A stretch of 64,000 nucleotides of DNA from Deinococcus marmoris DSM 12784 (lineage in GTDB: Bacteria > Deinococcota > Deinococci > Deinococcales > Deinococcaceae), in assembly GCF_000701405.1 (NCBI RefSeq), contig NZ_JNIV01000008.1, positions 22,682 to 86,681 on the forward strand, given 5' to 3'. How positions within the stretch are numbered: position 1 is the stretch's first letter; every line of letters begins with the position of its first letter. Under the pieces are notes generated by a model, which was not told where the DNA came from, did not search any database, and was given only the letters and a program-made list of their open reading frames with translations. The translations under genes were made by a program, and so were the position numbers. Positions 56,204 to 64,000 of this stretch are shown here, in pieces.

Positions 56204-57373
56204 ATGAAAAAAGCGCTTCTCGCTGCTCTGCCCCTGTCCGTCGCCCTGTTCAGCGTGTCAGGCGGTCCCTCCGCTCAGGCCCAGACCGGGGACAAGCTCA
56301 AAGCCTGCTTCATCTATGTCGGCCCGGTGGGTGACATCGGCTGGAGCTACGCCCATGACGAGGCCCGCAAGCTGACCGAGAAGGCGCTGCCCTGGCTGGA
56401 AACCAAGTACGTGGAAAGCGTGCCCGAGGGTCAGGCCACGCCCGTGATCGACCGACTGGTCAAGGACAACTGTCAGGTGATCTTCACCACCTCCTTTGGC
56501 TTCATGGACCAGACGCTGGAGGCGGCCAAGAAGTACCCCAAGGTGATGTTCATGCACGCCAGCGGTTTCAAGCGTGCGCCGAACATGGGCACCTACATGG
56601 CCGATTTCTACCAGATCTATTATCTGAACGGCATGATGGCCGCCGCCGTCAGCAAGACCGACAAGCTGGGTTACGTGGCCGCCTTCCCGGTCCCGGAACT
56701 CAAGCGGCACATCAGCGCTTTTGCGCTGGGCGCACGCGCGGTGAACCCCAAGGCCACCGTGAGCGTCAAATGGATCAACTCGTGGTTCGATCCCAACAAG
56801 GCCCGTGAAGCCGCCGAGGCCCTGATCAGCGAGGGTGCGGGCGCACTGGCCTTTACCGAGGACACCGCCACCGTGGTGCAGGCGGCGGGGGCGCGCAAGA
56901 TCCCGTCTTTCGCGCACTACTCGCCGATGTACAAGTTCTCTCCTGATTACACGGTCAGCGGGCAACTGGTCCACTGGGACAAGATTTACATCGACTTCCT
57001 GACCAAGGTGAAGAACGGCACCTACAAGATCGGCAACCTGGACAAGGTGGACTACTGGAACCTGCTGCGCGGCGGCAGCGTGGAGCTGGGCGCAGAGCCG
57101 GGCATGGCGGTCAATCCCAAGTGGGTGCCGCAGATGAAGGCCAGGATGATGACCGTGGGGGGCAAGCAGGTCAGCGTCTACAGCCGCGTGCTGGCCCTGA
57201 AGGCCGAGATGGAAAAGGGCGGCAAGTTTGACCCCTTCACCGGCCCGATCAAGGACCGCAACGGCATCCTGCGGGTTCCGGCAGGTAAGGTCATCAGCGT
57301 GGCCGAGCTGAACAACATGTCCTGGGTGGCCCCCGGCGTGACTGGACAGGTGGCCGACGAGCCGAAGAAGTAA
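56204..57373 (+). CDS. BMP-family (purine nucleoside-type) ABC binding protein
   Basis: A 389-aa exported lipid-free binding protein of the BmpA/PnrA family. The signal peptide is MKKALLAALPLSVALFSVSG and on to AQAQ. The body shows ACFIYVGPVGDIGWSYAHDE, IFTTSFGFMDQTLEAAKKYP and MFMHASGFKRAPNMGTYMADFYQ, hallmarks of the family. CCGGAGG precedes the ATG. Partner permease and ATPase genes are not adjacent, so it is an orphan here. Relatives bind nucleosides or related compounds. Confidence 0.9.
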   Translation: MKKALLAALPLSVALFSVSGGPSAQAQTGDKLKACFIYVGPVGDIGWSYAHDEARKLTEKALPWLETKYVESVPEGQATPVIDRLVKDNCQVIFTTSFGFMDQTLEAAKKYPKVMFMHASGFKRAPNMGTYMADFYQIYYLNGMMAAAVSKTDKLGYVAAFPVPELKRHISAFALGARAVNPKATVSVKWINSWFDPNKAREAAEALISEGAGALAFTEDTATVVQAAGARKIPSFAHYSPMYKFSPDYTVSGQLVHWDKIYIDFLTKVKNGTYKIGNLDKVDYWNLLRGGSVELGAEPGMAVNPKWVPQMKARMMTVGGKQVSVYSRVLALKAEMEKGGKFDPFTGPIKDRNGILRVPAGKVISVAELNNMSWVAPGVTGQVADEPKK

Positions 57374-57401
57374 GCGCGGGCGAAAAAATCAGGTGATAGA
57401 G

Positions 57402-57430
57402 GGGCAGTGCGAGTATGCGCTGCCCTTTTT
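57402..57430 (+). terminator. Terminator of the BMP-family gene
   Basis: GGGCAGTGC pairs with GCGCTGCCC (one G-U) around a short loop and is followed by TTTTT. It starts 29 bp after the stop codon. Confidence 0.85.
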
Positions 57431-57512
57431 CGTGGACCAAATGTGCTGGCACAACAGAAAAGCCGCCTCAAACCCTGACCTGGGCGTGGGGCGGCCTGAA
57501 CAGCTTGGGAAG

Positions 57513-59297
57513 CTACGGCTTCTGCACCAGCGCGCTGCCGCCGCCGCCGCGTTTCGACTCGGCACCTGCCGTGACCTTGCCATCTGCGCCGAACTGGATC
57601 ACGGCCAGCTTGCCGTTGGCGTCGGTGGTGGCCCATTTGTGCCCCAGAGCCTCCAGCGCCTTTGCCAGCTCCGTCTTCTCGCCGCCCTGATCGACGGTGG
57701 TGGTGGCCCCGTTGCGCTGGGAATAGCGCGGCGCATCGATGGCCGCCTGTACGGTCATTCCCCGGTCCAGAATGTTCATGATCGCCTGACCCACGGTGGT
57801 GATGATGGTCGAGCCGCCCGGACTGCCCAGCGCCAGCACGGGCTTGCCGTCCTTGAGAACGATGGTGGGACTCATCGAGGAGCGTGGCCGCTTGCCCGCT
57901 TCCGGGATGTTGGGGTGCGGGGCCACCGCGTCGAAGTCGGTCAGCTCGTTGTTCAGCAGAAAGCCGTAGCCGGGGACCACCATGCCATTGCCCCCGATGG
58001 TCTCGATGGTGAAGGTATAGGACACCACGTTGCCCTCGGCGTCGCTGACGGTCAGATGGGTGGTGTCGTTTCCTTCCAGGCTGGCGGGGGCAGGCAGCAG
58101 CGGGATGCTGGGATCGGTCTGGAATTTGAAGGGATTGCCCGCTGCGACTGCTCCTGGCGCGGCCTTCTCCCCGATCAATGCGCGCCGCGTGGCCGCGAAC
58201 TCCTTGCTCAGCAGGCCGGACTGCGGGACGTCGGTGTATTCGGGATCCGCCATGTACGCGCCCCGGTCTGCGAAAGACAGCCGCGAGGCTTCGATGTAAC
58301 GGTGGTAGGCATCCGCCTCGCTCAGTTTGGCGACGTCGTAGCCTTCCAGGATATTCAGCGTCTCACCGATGGTCAGGCCGCCGCTGGACGGGGGCTGCAT
58401 CCCGTAGACCGCGTAGCCCCGGTAGGTGTTGACGGTGGGCTGGCGGATGCGCGCCTCGTAATTCGCCACGTCGGCCAGCGTCCAGTTGCCCTTGCGGACG
58501 TTGGCGGTGCTGCCGGGCGCAACCGGGGGCGTGTTGACCGTGCTGACCATCGCCTGAGCGATTGCCCCGGTGTAGAACGCCCCCGCGCCGCCCGCCGCGA
58601 TGGCCTCGTAGGTGCGGGCCATGTCCGGGTTGTTCAGCTTGCTGCCCACGGCGGGCAGGTTGCCCCCTGGCAGGTACAGCGCGGCAGAACTGGTAAAGCC
58701 CTTGAAGCGGTCCTGGTTGTCCTTGACCTGACTCTGGAAGTAGTCGTCCACCACGTAGCCACTTTTGGCAAGCGAGATGGCCGGGGCCAGCACTTCCGCG
58801 AACGTTTTGGTGCCGTAACGCCGCAGCGCTTCCTGCCAGCCCATCACCGTGCCGGGAATCCCTGCCGAGAGGCCGCTGGTCACGCGCTCACCGAAGTCGA
58901 TGGGCTTGCCGCCTTCCAGAAACACCGATGGAGTAAAGGACGCCGGGGCCATTTCACGGTGGTCAATGGTGATCACGCGCTTTTCCTTGGCCAGATACAC
59001 CACCATGAACCCGCCGCCGCCCACGCCGCACGAGAACGGCTCGGTCAGGCCCAGGGTGGCGGCGGCGGCCACGGCAGCATCTACCGCGTTGCCGCCTGCT
59101 TCCAGAATTTTCATGGCGGCCATACTGGCGTCGTGGTCCACGGTGGCGACTGCACCCCCCGTCCCTGTCGCCGAGGGCACTTTGGCTCCGCCAGCGCCCA
59201 CCTGCGCCCATCCCAGGCTGCCCTGTCCCAGCAGCAGCGCCGCGCCCAGCAGCAGGACTCCCCGTTTCAAGCCGCCTGTCTTCAAGCTCTGCGTCAT
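57513..59297 (-). CDS. ggt: Gamma-glutamyltransferase
   Basis: A 594-aa exported Ntn-hydrolase that cleaves or transfers the gamma-glutamyl group of glutathione-like peptides. ATG 59297 follows GGGAGGGG and gives a signal peptide ending near GWAQ. The large subunit has GGNAVDAAVAAAATLGLTEP and GVGGGGFMVVY; autoprocessing and catalysis fall at Thr412 in NDTTHLTVSD, and PGGSTIITTVGQ is in the small subunit. Length fits the family. Confidence 0.92.
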   Translation of the reverse strand: MTQSLKTGGLKRGVLLLGAALLLGQGSLGWAQVGAGGAKVPSATGTGGAVATVDHDASMAAMKILEAGGNAVDAAVAAAATLGLTEPFSCGVGGGGFMVVYLAKEKRVITIDHREMAPASFTPSVFLEGGKPIDFGERVTSGLSAGIPGTVMGWQEALRRYGTKTFAEVLAPAISLAKSGYVVDDYFQSQVKDNQDRFKGFTSSAALYLPGGNLPAVGSKLNNPDMARTYEAIAAGGAGAFYTGAIAQAMVSTVNTPPVAPGSTANVRKGNWTLADVANYEARIRQPTVNTYRGYAVYGMQPPSSGGLTIGETLNILEGYDVAKLSEADAYHRYIEASRLSFADRGAYMADPEYTDVPQSGLLSKEFAATRRALIGEKAAPGAVAAGNPFKFQTDPSIPLLPAPASLEGNDTTHLTVSDAEGNVVSYTFTIETIGGNGMVVPGYGFLLNNELTDFDAVAPHPNIPEAGKRPRSSMSPTIVLKDGKPVLALGSPGGSTIITTVGQAIMNILDRGMTVQAAIDAPRYSQRNGATTTVDQGGEKTELAKALEALGHKWATTDANGKLAVIQFGADGKVTAGAESKRGGGGSALVQKP

Positions 59298-59402
59298 CTT
59301 TCCCCTCCCCAGGTGAATGTGGCGAATTGTGATCTTCGGAGCCTTTAGCATGACATATGAGGGAGAGGAGGGTGGATTTGGTTGAGGGGCAGGGTGGGGG
59401 CG

Positions 59403-59535
59403 ACGGTTTAACCCCTCCGGCCCTTCGGGCCACCTCCCCTTAGAAGGGAGGCAAGAGTCGCGGAATTGCCGTACCAGTCGCGTTTCTCGGCTCCCTTTTG
59501 AGGGGAGCTGGCTGCGAAGCAGACTGAGGGGTTTC
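59403..59535. repeat. Dispersed ~150-bp repeat, copy 3 (inverted orientation)
   Basis: Starts CGGTTTAACCCCTCCGGCCC and ends GCAGACTGAGGGGTTTC; it is the reverse complement of the copy at 7893-8046 with a short internal difference. It separates the convergent-side spaces of ggt and the 59544 gene. Confidence 0.85.
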
Positions 59536-59543
59536 TTTTGCCT

Positions 59544-60368
59544 CTATCCCCGAACCTCCGCCGCCAGATTCAGGGCCGCCTTCTTCAGCGTCACGGCCCC
59601 TGTACCCGCCGCCAAAACCTCGCCCGTGTTGCCGTCCACCACGCGGGCCACCGCGCGACTTGCACCGCTGCCGTCCGGCTCCACCACCAGTTCCAGCCGC
59701 TGCCCTGGCCCCAGATTCTGCGCCGCGTAATTCAGGACCCAGTCGCCCCAGTTGACGTTCTCGGCCTGCGGGGCGTTGGCTTTCGCCTCCTGCTTCTCGC
59801 GGTACGCCTGGGTCTTCTGATCGACGTGCGTGCGGATGACCTCATAGCGCTCCGGGCCGCTCAGCGTGCCCATCGCCACCTCGCGTCCGTTGTCGGGGTG
59901 GTAGACGGTGGCGTCGGCGTCCAGTTTCTTGACCACGCTCGCCATAATCCGCACCTCGGCGGCGGGCAGGTCCCAGGGCGGGGAATCGTCGCCCTCGGCC
60001 TGGGGAGGCATGACGCCTTCCACCAGCCGGGCCACCACGCGCTGCTGCTCCGGCTCCATCTCGGTCACAAGTTTCGCGGCGGCCTTGAAGGTGCGGGCCT
60101 GGGCCTCGTTTTTGGGCTGGATGCCCAGCGGGTCCAGCACCTTCGCCACGTCCGCCGCCTCCATCAGTCGCCCGGCCTGCGGCGGCGTGAAGCCCCAGCG
60201 GTCCTGCAAATAGGATTCAAAGGAGTCGTAGCCCGCGCGGAAGAATTCGTTGTCGCGGATTTCACTCAGCGCCTGCCCGGTGCGGCGGAAGTCGCGCAGG
60301 CCGTCGCGGACGGTGGTTTCCAGGGCAGTTAATCTGGCTTTCTGGTGGGGTTCAAGTTGTTCGGACAT
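59544..60368 (-). CDS. Hypothetical protein with predicted helical DNA-binding-like N-terminus
   Basis: A 274-aa protein. Residues ~25-75 (ALSEIRDNEFFRAGYDSFESYLQDRWGFTPPQAGRLMEAADV) resemble the helical region of phage or plasmid proteins that precede a ParB-like helix-turn-helix. The middle is helical and charged, and the C-terminal ~75 residues are beta-rich (LELVVEPDGSGASRAVARVVDGNTGEVLAAG). I do not recognise the family. Chromosome partition or gene regulation is possible but unproven. Confidence 0.6.
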   Translation of the reverse strand: MSEQLEPHQKARLTALETTVRDGLRDFRRTGQALSEIRDNEFFRAGYDSFESYLQDRWGFTPPQAGRLMEAADVAKVLDPLGIQPKNEAQARTFKAAAKLVTEMEPEQQRVVARLVEGVMPPQAEGDDSPPWDLPAAEVRIMASVVKKLDADATVYHPDNGREVAMGTLSGPERYEVIRTHVDQKTQAYREKQEAKANAPQAENVNWGDWVLNYAAQNLGPGQRLELVVEPDGSGASRAVARVVDGNTGEVLAAGTGAVTLKKAALNLAAEVRG

Positions 60369-60515
60369 GGGAAGACCTCTGAGAAGCGGGATGGTGTGTT
60401 GTTCCTATCGTAGTGACGCTACATGAACGCCGTGACTATGCGGGTGACGCCCGGTTTCTGCCTGTCGCGGCTTATGATAGAGGGGACGCCCGCGAGGGCA
60501 AGGAGGCTATCAACC

Positions 60516-63239
<2,724 letters not shown>

Positions 63240-63251
63240 ATCTCATCTCTG

Positions 63252-63304
63252 GCAGTTGGCACTACTCATGTTTTTTGCTAATGAGTGGTGTTAACTGCTA
63301 TAAT
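63252..63304 (+). promoter_or_regulatory. Hairpin overlapping a strong AT-rich promoter
   Basis: GCAGTT-GG-CACTACTCAT (63252-63269) pairs with ATGAGTGGTG-TT-AACTGC (63281-63298), with one G-U. It may end acnA transcription. The same stretch holds a -35 TTGCTA (63275-63280), an 18-bp spacer and a consensus -10 TATAAT (63299-63304), driving the 63328 gene. The inverted repeat thus covers the promoter spacer and could act as an operator. Confidence 0.6.
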
Positions 63305-63327
63305 TTTTGTTATATTGTGGAGACAGC

Positions 63328-63717
63328 GTGCAAATTCCCGATATCTCTGGATTATTTAATCCGTTAATTGAAGAAGCTATAAAATCTGCGGCCAAGTCCG
63401 TTCTTGGTGGGATAGCTAGCTCTGCTAAAAGCAATATCGACAATAGAGATTTCCTAAAGAAAGCTAGGGCAGAGTATATTAGATATATTCGATCAGAGAT
63501 CGGTCTAATTCAAATTTTCGGAATTAAAGACCCCGTTGCTCTTGAAGAAATGTATGTTACGACAAAGTTTTATAAGAGTGAAGAGTCTTTTGCTAAATAT
63601 GTCGATACAGACAACGCGAGATTAAGATATGGCAGGCGGGCTACTTTTCGTCACAGTGAAGCAGTTTCTATCCCTAGTATTATACAAGCCTCAACAAATC
63701 ACGGTGTTATAATCTGA
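63328..63717 (+). pseudogene. N-terminal fragment of a probable NACHT/STAND defence protein, cut by an IS
   Basis: 129 codons from GTG 63328 (GGAG 6 nt upstream); the frame's start at 63307 is not needed. The base composition is far more AT-rich than any other gene here, suggesting transfer. A helical N-terminus is followed by EIGLIQIFGIKDPVALEEMYV, which resembles the segment before the P-loop in bacterial NACHT proteins (pattern: PVxLxxIYV). The frame stops at Val-Ile-Ile, just where a Walker A would be expected, and the TGA falls in or at the edge of the adjoining IS. The rest of the gene would lie beyond the IS, outside the window. Family assignment is from memory of patterns. Confidence 0.55.
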
Positions 63718-63808
63718 CCTTACGCGCTACGATTTGAAGACTCCATGAAATCATCAGGATTTCTTGCTTCGCACTGCGGCGACGCAAACTGGGGAGGTGA
63801 CTCGCCGG

Positions 63809-64000
63809 ATGATGGAACTGTACAGCGATTTCTTGATCTCCTCGTTCGGTCAAACGAGTGCCACCATGCTCGCCCAGTTGCTGCTGGGGGAAGTCAGTCA
63901 CGATCAGGTCACTCGTTTTTTGCGTCAGGAAGAGGCTTTTTCCCGTACGCTCTGGAAACTGGCAAAGCCGTTGGTCAGGCAGATCGAGCAGGAGGACGGA
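63809..64000 (+). CDS. Transposase, IS4/IS701-like, N-terminal part (runs off the right edge)
   Basis: ATG 63809 (or 63812) follows GGGGAGGT. The visible 64 codons read as MELYSDFLISSFGQTSATML, then ARL-like LAQLLLGEVSHDQVTRFL, the conserved N-terminus of the IS4-type transposases common in deinococci. The DDE catalytic domain is beyond the window. The left end of the element probably lies near 63714-63720 (CTGACCTTACGC), where the preceding gene is cut; the matching right end is not visible. Confidence 0.8.
   Translation, partial: MMELYSDFLISSFGQTSATMLAQLLLGEVSHDQVTRFLRQEEAFSRTLWKLAKPLVRQIEQEDG

Noticed and set aside
57393..59348. 651-codon plus-strand frame over ggt
   Set aside because: Antisense shadow; ggt has complete catalytic motifs.

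Overview
The window is GC-rich bacterial chromosome, almost certainly from a Deinococcus species. Supporting signs are the primary sigma factor with an Ala/Lys-rich N-terminal tail, a Lon gene under an HspR-type (HAIR) site, a type-2 acyl-ACP desaturase, a lipid-A-disaccharide-synthase-related protein, many start codons lying 5-9 nt behind a TAnnnT -10 box (leaderless mRNAs), and several small GC-rich dispersed repeats. The organism assignment is inference from gene content; no rRNA is present in the window.

Layout. 1-4850: start of lon (minus strand), an esterase, an NAD(P)-binding reductase, a PlsC-type acyltransferase and an acyl-CoA ligase. 4851-13813: a Liv-type ABC transporter (two ATPases, two permeases, binding protein) interleaved with a long-chain acyl-CoA synthetase and followed by a PaaK-like ligase. 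Together with the divergent ligase this looks like an uptake-and-CoA-activation locus for a carboxylic acid, probably under a GntR/HutC-type regulator (two GTCTAGAC palindromes 42 bp apart). 14001-17140: a methyltransferase and sigA. 17170-17540: a dispersed repeat interrupted by a MITE with a 10-bp target duplication. 17641-21273: a DUF4129 / MoxR ATPase / DUF58 operon. 21342-27279: small genes, a glycosyltransferase-like gene and a sugar ABC importer without its ATPase. 27280-28848: gatC-serS. 29532-31499: a trypsin-like protease fused to an endonuclease I domain, the most unusual gene of the window. 32565-33340: a DUF4160 / DUF2442-HTH pair that resembles a toxin-antitoxin module. 33393-40070: a sirtuin, a GH114-like lipoprotein, ubiX, ispD, a subtilase lipoprotein and ispE. 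40176-49390: oxidoreductase, APH(6)-like kinase, uppP, TetR, hisC, ChrA, acyl-ACP desaturase, peroxiredoxin and small proteins. 49387-59297: glgB with a long tail, ilvE, a TlpA/MsrPQ redox group, a BMP-family binding protein and gamma-glutamyltransferase. 59544-63239: an unknown protein and aconitase. 63240-64000: an AT-rich island holding the N-terminal piece of what looks like a NACHT/STAND defence protein, cut off where an IS4/IS701-like transposase element begins.

Functional threads: fatty or carboxylic acid activation and membrane lipid work (two ligases, PlsC, desaturase), isoprenoid and quinone precursors (ispD, ispE, ubiX, uppP), protein quality and oxidative repair (Lon, MsrPQ, peroxiredoxin), and accessory conflict-type genes (protease-nuclease, DUF4160/DUF2442, NACHT fragment). 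Gene starts were chosen using Shine-Dalgarno sites or the leaderless -10 rule, and are often later than the longest open frame.
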